A stretch of DNA of 52,421 nucleotides, from positions 1 to 52,421 of the forward strand of contig JAEINK010000034.1 in the NCBI GenBank assembly GCA_016342585.1, written 5' to 3'. Below are positions 1 through 8,906 of this stretch, one piece after another. This DNA is from Spirochaetales bacterium (GTDB lineage: Bacteria; Spirochaetota; Spirochaetia; UBA9216). Below the pieces are notes generated by a model. That model searched no databases and was not told the origin of the DNA. It worked only from the letters and a program-made list of their open reading frames with translations. The first letter of the stretch is position 1. Every line of letters begins with the position of its first letter. A program made the position numbers and the translations under genes.

Positions 1-141
1 GACGAAGAGATTTCATTGGACGACGAAGAGATTTCATTGGACGACGAAGAGATTTCATTGGACGACGAAGAGATTTCATTGGACGACGAAGAGACTTCAT
101 TGGACGACGAAGAGATTTCATTGGACGAAGAGATTCCATTG
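1..141 (+). repeat. In-frame 21-bp tandem repeats encoding DDEEISL
   Basis: Bases 19-123 hold five consecutive 21-bp units that are almost identical, with one T-to-C change giving DDEETSL at 82-102. An 18-bp partial copy (1-18) precedes them and a diverged 18-bp copy (124-141) follows. The near-identity at DNA level suggests recent expansion by slippage or unequal recombination, and copy number may vary between strains. The array continues off the left edge. Confidence 0.95.
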
Positions 142-765
142 GAGGAGACCACAACTGATGAAGATGAGATTATCCTTGATGAAGTCCCAGTAACCGAAAA
201 AGAGTTAGAAGACGAGTTTGTATCAGAAGAAACAGCATCTGAAGAACTTGATATTGAAGATGATGAAATTGTTCTTGATGATATAGAGGAAGAGCTAGAA
301 CTTGATGATAAAATTTTATCAGGCTCAGATATTGAAGACGAGGAAGATGAAGTTATAGAGGATGTTCCTCCCCTTGATTTCGAACCTATGTCTGAAGAAG
401 AACTTTCACTCGAATCTGATCCTACATCTCCATTTGATGATATAAACGAAAACATTGACATTGACGGTCTTTCTGATGTTGTATTCGAAGAAGTTGATAT
501 GGATGAATCAGATTCACCGGATATGGAGTTAGAAGAAGAGCCACCAGCAATTCCAGACATGGACGACACTGAAGCACCCGATGATATGGGTTCCTCTGTT
601 GAGGATATTCCAGACACAATAAAAGAAGAGATTCGTTCTGTCTTATCGTATATGGATAAACTTCTTGAAGCCCTTCCTGATGATAAAATAGAAGAATTTG
701 CTAAATCCGAACACTTTAATGTATATCAGAAGTTGTTTGATGATTTGGGTTTAACTGAAGAATGA
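1..765 (+). CDS. Acidic repeat protein, 5'-truncated by the window edge
   Basis: The frame is open from base 1, so the true start lies upstream; the first in-window candidate, TTG at 16, sits inside the repeats. The protein begins with heptads of the form DDEEISL and stays extremely rich in Asp and Glu to about residue 195 of the visible part. The last 55 residues are different: a predicted helical segment (TIKEEIRSVLSYMDKLLEAL) followed by a short conserved-looking tail. No signal peptide or membrane segment is visible. It overlaps the next gene by ATGA, so it probably belongs to the run with the two Maf-like genes. I do not recognise the family. A scaffold or binding protein with a disordered acidic arm is one possibility (inference). 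Confidence 0.8.
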   Translation, partial: DEEISLDDEEISLDDEEISLDDEEISLDDEETSLDDEEISLDEEIPLEETTTDEDEIILDEVPVTEKELEDEFVSEETASEELDIEDDEIVLDDIEEELELDDKILSGSDIEDEEDEVIEDVPPLDFEPMSEEELSLESDPTSPFDDINENIDIDGLSDVVFEEVDMDESDSPDMELEEEPPAIPDMDDTEAPDDMGSSVEDIPDTIKEEIRSVLSYMDKLLEALPDDKIEEFAKSEHFNVYQKLFDDLGLTEE

Positions 766-1811
766 GCCAACGTTTTGAAAATTTAACTTCAAATGAAAAA
801 CCCGGTCTATTAGGCCGGGCAATTCATTTTAAAAACCTTTCAGATATTACAGAGACAGGAGATAGAGAGTTACTCCCTAAAATTGAAGATTTTGAAGAGT
901 CACCAATAAAAAATGACAACGCTTCCTTCTTAAACAAATTGAAAGCTTTTAATGATGGTATTGAACTCCCATCTCAGTTATTTGAATTGATAAGGGAAGA
1001 GTTAACCATTGATGGGGGAGCACTGCTCCTTCATGATTCATCTACCGGTTCTTTTGCCCCCATGGCAAATTGTAACCTGGACAAAACCACTCTTCACAGA
1101 CTCAGAATATCTAGAGAGTTTATTAAATCACTCCCAGATGGTTTCATTTCAGCCATTACATTAGAAGATGAGGACTTAATTCCTTTTAAACCCCTTTTAT
1201 CCATGCGAATATTTGACGCTCTTGAAAAAATAGATCTCTATCCTTTTTATGATAAGAATAATCTTCTGGGGATACTTCTTATATTCGACTCTTATATTGA
1301 TACAAATGTTTTTACAAATACATTAAATCGAATTTCTTCGCCAATCACTGAATTGCTTATGAATTCACGTTTTATAAATCTCAACAGGATTGGTAAAAAA
1401 AATATATCTTCAAAAGATGATATTCTTTCTGAAATTGATAAGAGAATTGTGTTAGCCTTGAGCCATAATAGCAAACTTACTCTGATTCTCCTGGACCTAT
1501 CTAATATCTTACTTTTTCTTGGTGAAAAATCAAAAGAAATAGATCTCTTTCGTGCCAAAAATGATATTCTATCAGTTTTAAATACAATGGTTGAGGATAT
1601 CGGAGAGGTTATGAATTATGACACTGACCGCGTAATTCTCATAATTTCCAGTAAAACATCAATGAAGAATGTAATTCTTCTTAACCAGATTAAACTCTCC
1701 CTCCAAAGCTTTTTTCAAAGTACGATTGATTTTCCGGCTCTTTCGGCAGTTATAAAACGCATTCCTGAAGATGGAATGGATTCAAGTATAATTACTAATG
1801 AACTTAACTGA
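762..1811 (+). CDS. Cytoplasmic GAF-like / degenerate GGDEF-like protein
   Basis: The start ATG overlaps the upstream stop (ATGA). The 349-residue protein has no signal peptide. Residues about 65-185 (LPSQLFELIREEL, GGALLLHD, LLGILLIFD) look like a GAF-type sensory fold. Residues about 215-345 follow the order of a GGDEF domain: an opening helix, a hydrophobic strand LTLILLDLS, a central strand after DTDRVILIIS, and a final ALSAVIKRIPEDG resembling the late SxGIA region. No GGDEF signature or metal-binding Asp is present, so diguanylate cyclase activity is unlikely. The C-terminal arrangement resembles that of the protein at 5964-7199. Role unknown. Its position before two Maf-like genes suggests a part in regulating or scaffolding them (inference). 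Confidence 0.6.
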   Translation: MSQRFENLTSNEKPGLLGRAIHFKNLSDITETGDRELLPKIEDFEESPIKNDNASFLNKLKAFNDGIELPSQLFELIREELTIDGGALLLHDSSTGSFAPMANCNLDKTTLHRLRISREFIKSLPDGFISAITLEDEDLIPFKPLLSMRIFDALEKIDLYPFYDKNNLLGILLIFDSYIDTNVFTNTLNRISSPITELLMNSRFINLNRIGKKNISSKDDILSEIDKRIVLALSHNSKLTLILLDLSNILLFLGEKSKEIDLFRAKNDILSVLNTMVEDIGEVMNYDTDRVILIISSKTSMKNVILLNQIKLSLQSFFQSTIDFPALSAVIKRIPEDGMDSSIITNELN

Positions 1812-1822
1812 TTGTCAAAAAG

Positions 1823-3388
1823 ATGATAGAAGTTTTTGATGCAAAAGACGGTTCTAAAAGCTTAAAAGTATCCGGTATACAGATCCATTCATCCTACTCA
1901 CCTCTTAAAGAGGTGGAGAAATATCTTCAAACGTTTAAGCTTCATAAAAAAAACAGTATAATCCTCTGCGGCGACATGCTTGGACATTTATACACCATTA
2001 TAAAAAAGAGATATCCGGATATTAAAATAATTTCCCTGCTTTACAGTAGCGATTTTTTATCATATTTTTCAGATAACAACAGCGCCCTATGGTATCCCGG
2101 TTCAAATATATCTTTGTATGAGTTTCTTCAAAACAATTTAAAACTACTGGATACAATCGGACTTGAAATTATCTCATGGCCTGCATCAGGTAAAGCCTAT
2201 CCGACAGTCTATCAAAATATACAATTTCAATTAAATCAATTTTTACTTGAAAACAGCGGATCCTTAAATACAATCAAACAGTTTGGAAATCTTTGGCTGC
2301 GTAATACTTTTTCCAACTTCCTTTCTCTTAAGCGAATCTCCCTATTTCCAGGTGGAGTCTCTTCACCGCTGTTTATAGCGGCCTCAGGTCCCTCTCTTTC
2401 AAAGAGTTTCGCCTTCCTGAAGGAATACCGGAAAAAAATAACGATATGGGCCCTGCCTTCATCGCTTAAAGCCCTGCTCTCTGTCGGAATAGAGCCCGAT
2501 CTAATCATTCAAACAGACCCGGGATATTATGCCACCCACCATTTAAGGGATCTTAAAAGCTGTTCAACCCCCGTTGCTATGCCATTATCCGCATGTAGAA
2601 GCATTTGGAATTATGAATCTCATATTTATCTTTTTTCTCAAGGGACAGGGCTTGAGAAAAGTATTTTTAAAAAGGCAAACGCTCGTATACCAGAAATTCC
2701 ACCCGCAGGGACAGTCGCGGTAACAGCCCTATTTTTATCCATGGAAGTGAATACTGAATATCCGGTTATTCTTTTAGGGTATGATTTTTCGCATTCGGAT
2801 ATAAACACACATGTACATCCAAACGCTTTCATGTCCATATTTCAGTCCTCAAGCAGAAGAACCGCACCTCTTCTGGGTACCATGCTTTTCCGTTCGATAT
2901 CTGATGATAAGAATCAAACCTCACCTTTGAAAACGTACTCTGGATGGCTCCAACGATTTTCCGAGAAAGTAGCAAACAGGGTTTACAGGCTGCATGCTTC
3001 ACCTATCTCCCTGGGGAGTATAAAGGATATTGATGAATCTGAGGCAAGGCTCCTATGTAAAAAAGGGCTATACCGTGGTTCCACGAAATTAATTTCCGAA
3101 AACCATCTTTTTAAAAGTATTGATCGCAACAATATATTAAATCAAATAGTACAAAATTGGGATGCTGATATTATGAGTCTGATAAATACAGCGAAATCCG
3201 GAAGTTCAGTGATTTTCAATCCGGGTGGCGAAACGGAACTTGCTCTTTCCTTAAATCCATCTGGTTTAATGCAGCTTAAGAAAAAATGGCCAAGCCTCTC
3301 CCCATCGGAAAGGAAAAAAGAAACGATCGAATTTGGAGAAACTCTTAATAAGATTATTTCAAGATACAAAGAGGAATATCTGTCATGA
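1823..3388 (+). CDS. Maf-type motility-associated glycosyltransferase-like protein (DUF115), first copy
   Basis: This 521-residue protein has the core of the DUF115 / 6-hydroxymethylpterin pyrophosphokinase MptE-like superfamily. It has FIAASGPSLSKS near residues 184-195, then a strand and loop ending IEPDLIIQTDPG, and later VILLGYDFSHSD, equivalent to the family GxD motif. The N-terminal part (IILCGDMLGHLY) has the Rossmann-like region found ahead of the DUF115 core in Maf proteins. Maf proteins transfer nonulosonic acids to flagellin in other bacteria; spirochaete members are usually annotated as motility-associated factor. The ATG follows the upstream stop by 11 bases, with only a weak AAAAG as ribosome site. 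It overlaps the second copy by ATGA. Confidence 0.8.
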   Translation: MIEVFDAKDGSKSLKVSGIQIHSSYSPLKEVEKYLQTFKLHKKNSIILCGDMLGHLYTIIKKRYPDIKIISLLYSSDFLSYFSDNNSALWYPGSNISLYEFLQNNLKLLDTIGLEIISWPASGKAYPTVYQNIQFQLNQFLLENSGSLNTIKQFGNLWLRNTFSNFLSLKRISLFPGGVSSPLFIAASGPSLSKSFAFLKEYRKKITIWALPSSLKALLSVGIEPDLIIQTDPGYYATHHLRDLKSCSTPVAMPLSACRSIWNYESHIYLFSQGTGLEKSIFKKANARIPEIPPAGTVAVTALFLSMEVNTEYPVILLGYDFSHSDINTHVHPNAFMSIFQSSSRRTAPLLGTMLFRSISDDKNQTSPLKTYSGWLQRFSEKVANRVYRLHASPISLGSIKDIDESEARLLCKKGLYRGSTKLISENHLFKSIDRNNILNQIVQNWDADIMSLINTAKSGSSVIFNPGGETELALSLNPSGLMQLKKKWPSLSPSERKKETIEFGETLNKIISRYKEEYLS

Positions 3389-5046
3389 TCGCTACAGAGC
3401 TATTAAATAGAAATCTATTGGCACTTTCTTCAAGAGAATCCCGTTTATCTTCTCTACTTTCACAGGCTGAATCTTCACCGGATGTATTCTTCCAAGATGC
3501 AAGAAATGGCGATCCTATTCCGGTTATAAAAAAAGATGGGAGGGACTTTCCGCTTCATTCCACCTTTAATCCGATAAAGGAAGCTGCTAAATTCGCAGCG
3601 GAATACCCTACAGGCGGATATATCATTTTCCTCGGCTTCGGTTGCGGGTATCAGATAGAGCCATTTCTAAAACGTGAAAATGTGAATAACATCCTTATCA
3701 TTGACAGTAATATCGGCTACCTGAAAGCACAATTGAAAAGCCGTGATTTAAGGAAAATAATCCTGGATCCACGTGTTCATTTTTTGATAGACTCTTCAGC
3801 TGAAGAGGTTAAGGATTATGTTCTGTCCCACTGTTTTCCCATCCTCACAGGGGATATTCAGGTTATTCCGTTACGAAGCAGGATTAATCTGGATAATCAA
3901 TATTTTTCAACTATATTTCAAACGGTTAAAAAAACTCTTGAATCTCTCGCCGACGATTTTACCGTCCAGACATCATTTGGAAAGAAATGGTTCGTAAATA
4001 CCTTGAAAAATCTCAAAATTGCAGAAACAGCAACAGCCATTCTAACCCCCATATCCAGGGCTCTCGTTACTGCCGCAGGACCATCCCTTGAATCGGATTT
4101 AGAAAACATTGATCTTTCCAATACATGTTTGATTGCCACCGACACATCCTACCCCGCTCTGGTGAAACGGGGTATCAAGCCGGATATGGTTATTTCAATA
4201 GATTGCCAGCATGTCTCTTATCACCACTTCATGTCTGGATATGATCCCTCAATCCCGCTGATCCTGGATCTTGCTTCCCCGCCGGGATTATCCAGACTTA
4301 GTAATTCGCCCCTTTTCTTTACAAGCGGTCACCCCTACTCCATCTATATAAACCGTTACTGGCGAAGTTTTCCTTTCATAGATACGTCGGGAGGTAATGT
4401 TACTCATGCAGCTATCTCTCTTGCGGAACATTTAGGTGCCAGAGAGATAGATATAATCGGAGCTGACTTCTGTTATCCTTCCGGTAAATCCTATGCAAGA
4501 GGAACGTATATTTATCCCCATTTCAACTCACTTTCAGATAGGGTACATCAGGGAGAGTATCTTTTTTATGATTTTGTTTTTAAAAATAAACAAATGGGAG
4601 AAAAAAAAATAGAGGGAGAGACGGTCTATCAAACCTATACTTTAAACGAATATCGAAACAGACTGACTGCTTCATTTATTGATAAAAACTTTTCGGTAAG
4701 AAATCTTTCGCCCTATAGTGAACCCGGGGATAGAATTACCAGGCCCTTGGAAACGGGGAGAAGTGTTTCAAAAACCACTCAATTTTTCGGATCCGGTCCT
4801 GCGGACTGCAGCTGGAAGGAGTTTCTCTCCCTTTATTATGCCAGATTAATAGCATTGCCCACCCCAACCTCTCCATTAGCAGGATATTTTGAACAGATTT
4901 CACCGGATAATCGTGCCCTCTGGTTAACCCTTTTCCCCGCAGCGGCAGCCATTAGAAAACAGTACAGTAAACAGATAATTGGGACTTCAGATATTCTTAA
5001 AATGGCATATACCTGGAGTATTGATACAATAAAGAGATACCTATAG
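3385..5046 (+). CDS. Maf-type motility-associated glycosyltransferase-like protein (DUF115), second copy
   Basis: A 553-residue paralogue of the preceding gene. It keeps the N-terminal Rossmann-like motif IIFLGFGCGYQIEPFL (about 80-95) and the core ALVTAAGPSLESD (GPSL at 232-235). It also has IKPDMVISIDCQ and the later EIDIIGADFCYPSG. No signal peptide, so it should be cytoplasmic, where flagellins are glycosylated before export. The start overlaps the upstream stop (ATGA), with GAGG nine bases ahead. Two divergent tandem copies could use different sugars or different flagellin targets (inference). It ends 13 bases from the convergent MEMO-family gene. Confidence 0.8.
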   Translation: MIATELLNRNLLALSSRESRLSSLLSQAESSPDVFFQDARNGDPIPVIKKDGRDFPLHSTFNPIKEAAKFAAEYPTGGYIIFLGFGCGYQIEPFLKRENVNNILIIDSNIGYLKAQLKSRDLRKIILDPRVHFLIDSSAEEVKDYVLSHCFPILTGDIQVIPLRSRINLDNQYFSTIFQTVKKTLESLADDFTVQTSFGKKWFVNTLKNLKIAETATAILTPISRALVTAAGPSLESDLENIDLSNTCLIATDTSYPALVKRGIKPDMVISIDCQHVSYHHFMSGYDPSIPLILDLASPPGLSRLSNSPLFFTSGHPYSIYINRYWRSFPFIDTSGGNVTHAAISLAEHLGAREIDIIGADFCYPSGKSYARGTYIYPHFNSLSDRVHQGEYLFYDFVFKNKQMGEKKIEGETVYQTYTLNEYRNRLTASFIDKNFSVRNLSPYSEPGDRITRPLETGRSVSKTTQFFGSGPADCSWKEFLSLYYARLIALPTPTSPLAGYFEQISPDNRALWLTLFPAAAAIRKQYSKQIIGTSDILKMAYTWSIDTIKRYL

Positions 5047-5059
5047 AAAGACAGATCAA

Positions 5060-5884
5060 TTATTCGTAGAGAATACCTGCATAACCGACAAAAGAGTCGG
5101 CAGGCTGTATATCATAACTTGTATAGTAATCAAGACACCGCCCCTTTTCAATACCACACTTCAGAGCCCAGGCGACAGCGAAAGAGGCCCCCCCGACGGA
5201 ACAGGCCGCTTTCTCTTCATTTCCAAGCTGAAGAGTTCTATCTATATCTAAATTTACCATGGCCTCAATAATTCTATGGTCATTTCCATTTTTCACCCAC
5301 TCGAGTCCTTTCTTTCCGTAGCCAGCAGGAGAGAACCCATAGCTGTCTCCATAATGGGTGAGATCAGTTGATCCTATAACCGCAATCTTCCGCCCTGAAT
5401 CAACTCCTCTCTGATAGAGTCTATCAGCAAGATCCGCTACGACAATATCAGGCGGGAGTCTTAACCAGAGAATCTTGCAATTAGGCCAGTGATTGTAGAC
5501 AAGAGGTAATTGTATTTCCACAGTATTATCAGTGTAAATATCACTTTTCACATGGAATTCTTGCTTTATAAAAGTACTTAGTTCTTTATCGCACTCAAGA
5601 ACCCCTCCGGGAACCTGAAAGCCCCCTTCATCGGCCATATGAATATCAGCACCGGGAGGAAGATGACCACCTGCGACGATTATAGTATCTAAATTTTTCT
5701 CCATATGAGAAATGGTATGAGCCGCTATTTTTCCTGAGTAATACCAACCGGCATGAGGTATCACGGCGGCTCTGGCCGTTCCCAGCTCACTACCCGTTAT
5801 TCCCCAGCCCTTAAGATATTTATCAACCTCAGACTCATGTATTGGATACCATCCTGAAGAAAGGGCCCTTTTTCTTACTTTCAT
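5060..5884 (-). CDS. MEMO1-family protein (AmmeMemoRadiSam system protein B)
   Basis: The 274-residue product matches the Memo family at full length. It has VIPHAGWYYSG at 41-51, GGHLP at 72-76, GSTDLTHYG at 171-179 and EKAACSVGGA around 225-234. The residues corresponding to the His/His/Cys metal site of human MEMO1 appear to be H44, H74 and C228 (alignment from memory). Bacterial members often sit beside AMMECR1 and radical-SAM genes, but neither is present here. The start is well supported by GGGAGG nine bases upstream. The biochemical role of bacterial Memo proteins is not settled. The gene stands alone, convergent with the Maf pair and divergent from the next gene. Confidence 0.88.
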   Translation of the reverse strand: MKVRKRALSSGWYPIHESEVDKYLKGWGITGSELGTARAAVIPHAGWYYSGKIAAHTISHMEKNLDTIIVAGGHLPPGADIHMADEGGFQVPGGVLECDKELSTFIKQEFHVKSDIYTDNTVEIQLPLVYNHWPNCKILWLRLPPDIVVADLADRLYQRGVDSGRKIAVIGSTDLTHYGDSYGFSPAGYGKKGLEWVKNGNDHRIIEAMVNLDIDRTLQLGNEEKAACSVGGASFAVAWALKCGIEKGRCLDYYTSYDIQPADSFVGYAGILYE

Positions 5885-5951
5885 AACTAACCTCCCTTTA
5901 ATTTTAGATCAATTTTAAAAAAGTGAGTACACAAAATGTTGAAAATACGGT

Positions 5952-5957
5952 TATAAT
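5952..5957 (+). promoter_or_regulatory. Candidate -10 box (TATAAT) abutting the ATG at 5964
   Basis: A perfect TATAAT lies six bases before the ATG of the downstream gene, and no purine-rich ribosome site separates them. Transcription would start at or next to the ATG, giving a leaderless mRNA. No good -35 box is visible at the usual spacing, so the call is weak. Confidence 0.35.
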
Positions 5958-5963
5958 ATCGTT

Positions 5964-7199
5964 ATGAATAAATTCTTTTTTATATTTATCATTGCATTTT
6001 CAATTATTTTGCTCCTAAGCGCTGTTATTGGCGGTTTTGTTATTTTTGATAAAAACAGGACCGATCTTATTGATATGACCGAATCTGCCTCTTTTTCCAT
6101 GGCTGCTGGATTAAATCGTAATTTTGCCAAGGGGGTATACCCGGGTAGTCCCGAATTCGGAGAACTTTCAGAGGCATTTTTTGATCGACACCCTGGACTC
6201 CACTCAATTGTCATCTACACCCCGGATGCTGGTATTTTTTATGCCAAAACAGATATACCAGGTGTCTTTGATACACAGGAGCTTGCCAGCCTTGTTTGGG
6301 ATGGTAAGATCCCCTATTCCGATGCCGTTATGAATGAGTTGATACAGAGTAGAGACCTTCAACCATTCGATCAACTGACAAACCTCAAGATGGAAGTTGT
6401 TTTTGAGAACTCTTTTACCCCATCAAATTATAAGCTCAGTCTGACATTTTTCTTTATTATTACAGGATTATTGGTATTCACCATCTTTGCTCTTATCTTC
6501 TCCGATTCCGACACCAAAGCGGTAGCAGAGGTAACGACAGTAGAGAAAAAGCCCTCACCAGCAATGCCGATGGAAGTTCATAAGGAGGCTCCTTCCCGAT
6601 CCACCTCCTCTGAATCGCCGCCATCCGATAACACCGTCGTAGCACAGACAGAAACAGTCGAAAAAATCGAGGCAAAGAACAGCACTAGTAACGAGGAAAA
6701 ACAAAGTGTTGAATCTTGTATATACTCAACAAAAACCGGCTTTGTCAAATCAGAACTTTTGATCGATAAACTTGATCAGGAACTCAAGCGATCGGCCTCT
6801 TTTGATCAGGATTTGGTGCTTGTCATATGCAGTATAAAAGGAATGAAAGATAGTGATATTGGAAAGTTTCAGAAAATTGTTAGTGAATCTTTTCCATACA
6901 AAGATCTTGTTTTTGATTATGGTACATCATCTTTTGCCATAATAATCCCCAATATCGATCTTGAATCAAGCTCTACCAATATAGAGAATTTCCAGATAAA
7001 AATAGAAAAAGCTGGGGTGTCTGGTACATTGTCTGCTGGTATCAGTTCCAGAATCGGCCGTCTGCTCACGGGAGACAGACTTCTTCTGGAAGCATCAAGT
7101 TCTCATAAGCGAGCAGCCTCAGAAAAAAACGGCGGGATCATACTGTTCAGGATCTCTCCCAAGAAATACCGTCAGGTAATATCTCAGAAGGCACATTAA
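5964..7199 (+). CDS. Membrane protein with extracytoplasmic sensor-like region and degenerate GGDEF domain
   Basis: This 411-residue protein has a first membrane helix at about 4-27, an extracytoplasmic region of about 130 residues and a second helix at about 158-179. A low-complexity linker rich in Thr, Ser, Pro and Glu runs from 185 to 250. The last 150 residues follow GGDEF order: SELLIDKLDQELKRS, LVLVICSIKGM, YGTSSFAIIIP at 319-329 where RYGGDEFAILLP would be, GTLSAGISSR, then an ALYxAK-like EASSSHKRAA. The GGDEF motif is replaced by GTSSF and metal-binding acids are absent, so it is probably not a cyclase. It could bind a nucleotide or a partner (inference). No ribosome site precedes the ATG. 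Confidence 0.72.
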   Translation: MNKFFFIFIIAFSIILLLSAVIGGFVIFDKNRTDLIDMTESASFSMAAGLNRNFAKGVYPGSPEFGELSEAFFDRHPGLHSIVIYTPDAGIFYAKTDIPGVFDTQELASLVWDGKIPYSDAVMNELIQSRDLQPFDQLTNLKMEVVFENSFTPSNYKLSLTFFFIITGLLVFTIFALIFSDSDTKAVAEVTTVEKKPSPAMPMEVHKEAPSRSTSSESPPSDNTVVAQTETVEKIEAKNSTSNEEKQSVESCIYSTKTGFVKSELLIDKLDQELKRSASFDQDLVLVICSIKGMKDSDIGKFQKIVSESFPYKDLVFDYGTSSFAIIIPNIDLESSSTNIENFQIKIEKAGVSGTLSAGISSRIGRLLTGDRLLLEASSSHKRAASEKNGGIILFRISPKKYRQVISQKAH

Positions 7200-7211
7200 A
7201 TATCAGGTTAT

Positions 7212-8141
7212 TTAAGCGTCTTTGTTGGGAAGTTCGATCTCCTGACCATCTCGTGTCAAAAAACAAGGGGGGTATACTTCCCTGGCCTCATCCACAAGCT
7301 GTTTCAGATCCCGTTTATTGTATCGGGGACTGTAGTGAATCAGTCCCAGCTTTCCAACCCGGGCATCCTTACCTATCTGTCCTGCCTGAGCTGCGGTAAG
7401 ATGCCGCTTTTCTTTAGCACTCGCTTCAAGATCATTGGTAAACATTCCTTCACAGATGAGAAGGTCGGCGTCCTCTACATTTTTATAGACCTCCGGGATA
7501 TAACCTGTATCGGTTATAAAACCGAATTTACGCCCCGGTCGCGGTCCCCCCATAACATCTTCAGGCTTGACTATCTCTCCCTTCGTATTTTCAACACTTT
7601 CCCCCTGCTGAAGGGCTGCCCAGAGGGGTCCCCTGGGGACATTAAGTGCTGTTGCCTTTTCGGGAAAGAAAATACCCGGCCTCTTATTCTCTTCCAGTAC
7701 ATATCCTAAACAAGGTTTTGTATGCCTTAACTTGAAACAACTGACCTTAAAATCATCACCTTCATAGATCATTCCAGGCTCATTTATCTCAACGACTCTG
7801 ATCTCATAGTTAATATACATATCCAGAACTTTGCGGCTGGATTCAATATAATCCTTGATTTTAGGTGGTCCAAAAATATAGAGAGGATCATCCCTGTCCA
7901 CCTGGGAGGATAACATAAGGATCCCCGGAAGACCGGTAACATGATCCGCATGGGTATGAGATATAAAAATAGCCGAAATCTTCTTCCATTTGAGATTGAG
8001 TTTTCGAAGGCTTATCTGTGTTGCCTCACCACAATCAAAAAGGAATAGTTCACCTTCGCGTCTGATAAGCACCGATGTAAGGTGTCTGTTGGGAAGGGGC
8101 ATCATCCCGCCGGTTCCAAGAACAAAAACTTCAAGATTCAT
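7212..8141 (-). CDS. rnz: Ribonuclease Z (tRNA 3'-end processing)
   Basis: A metallo-beta-lactamase-fold protein of about 309 residues, the usual length of short-form tRNase Z. It has VLGTGG near the N terminus, the zinc motif SHTHADH around 61-67, GFITDTGY in the middle and a late HYSPRY. tRNase Z cuts precursor tRNA after the discriminator base; this matters most when CCA is not gene-encoded, and pcnB-family activity is also present in this window. The open frame begins at a TTG at 8147, but ATG at 8141 has TTAGG eight bases upstream and is preferred. It is convergent with the previous gene, 12 bases apart. Confidence 0.9.
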   Translation of the reverse strand: MNLEVFVLGTGGMMPLPNRHLTSVLIRREGELFLFDCGEATQISLRKLNLKWKKISAIFISHTHADHVTGLPGILMLSSQVDRDDPLYIFGPPKIKDYIESSRKVLDMYINYEIRVVEINEPGMIYEGDDFKVSCFKLRHTKPCLGYVLEENKRPGIFFPEKATALNVPRGPLWAALQQGESVENTKGEIVKPEDVMGGPRPGRKFGFITDTGYIPEVYKNVEDADLLICEGMFTNDLEASAKEKRHLTAAQAGQIGKDARVGKLGLIHYSPRYNKRDLKQLVDEAREVYPPCFLTRDGQEIELPNKDA

Positions 8142-8191
8142 GGGCAAAACCTAACATATTTCCATCATTATTGCACTACCTGAGCAGAGGA

Positions 8192-8812
8192 TCATTTCAA
8201 CCTTGTATTTGAATACAGGAAGAGCTCCTTTACGGTCATACCAGAGGAGTTCTCGATATTGGGTAAGGCTTTTAGAAAGAGCTGCATACAGAGGCGGGAA
8301 TCATCAAGGGCCCTGTGTGCATTTCCAGCGGAGAGATGAAGGTATTTAGCAAGATTTTGTAATGAATAGCTCTGATACCCCTTCAAAGCCTTCCTGGAAA
8401 GGTTAACAGTGTCAACTCCCATATCAAGTTTAAACTCCTCACCTAAAAGCTGTGCCTCTTTCTTCAGGAAGCTATAATCAAAGTTTATATTATGGGCTAT
8501 CACCAAGGAACCATCTATAAATTTAACAATGTCCTTAAAAACATCTGCCATGACCGGTGAATCCTTAACCATATCATTTGAAATCCCTGAAATCTTGCTG
8601 CTTTCCGAAGGGATATGACGTCCCGGATTTATTAAGGTTTCAAAACTATCGATTTCTCCTTTAAGGTCAAATTTTAAAATTCCGACCTCAATTACTCTAT
8701 CACTATCAGGATAAAGTCCGGTTGTCTCAAAATCTAGGGCCGTAAACACCGTATCCTCGAGTTTCTGCTCCTTTAAAGGGGGTGTAAAAAAATCAAAATA
8801 TTGGTCTGACAT
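8192..8812 (-). CDS. DnaQ-like DEDDh 3'-5' exonuclease (Pol III epsilon-type)
   Basis: The 206-residue protein contains the three exonuclease motifs: ALDFETTGLYP (DxE) near residue 26, HNINFDYSFLKKE in the middle and HRALDDSRL (HxxxxD) near 166. This is the DEDDh family, which includes the proofreading epsilon subunit and stand-alone exonucleases. It is near the length of epsilon but has no obvious C-terminal polymerase-binding tail, so whether it works with the replicase is unclear. The ATG has GGAG five bases upstream. About 95 bases without a gene separate it from the downstream same-strand gene, so it may be transcribed alone. Confidence 0.88.
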   Translation of the reverse strand: MSDQYFDFFTPPLKEQKLEDTVFTALDFETTGLYPDSDRVIEVGILKFDLKGEIDSFETLINPGRHIPSESSKISGISNDMVKDSPVMADVFKDIVKFIDGSLVIAHNINFDYSFLKKEAQLLGEEFKLDMGVDTVNLSRKALKGYQSYSLQNLAKYLHLSAGNAHRALDDSRLCMQLFLKALPNIENSSGMTVKELFLYSNTRLK

Positions 8813-8906
8813 GTTTTCTCCGGGTTATACTTATTTCTTACAATATTAATTATTTAAATAATAACAATTTACGGCTCTAAAAACAAGAAACATAAAGAAG
8901 CGACTA

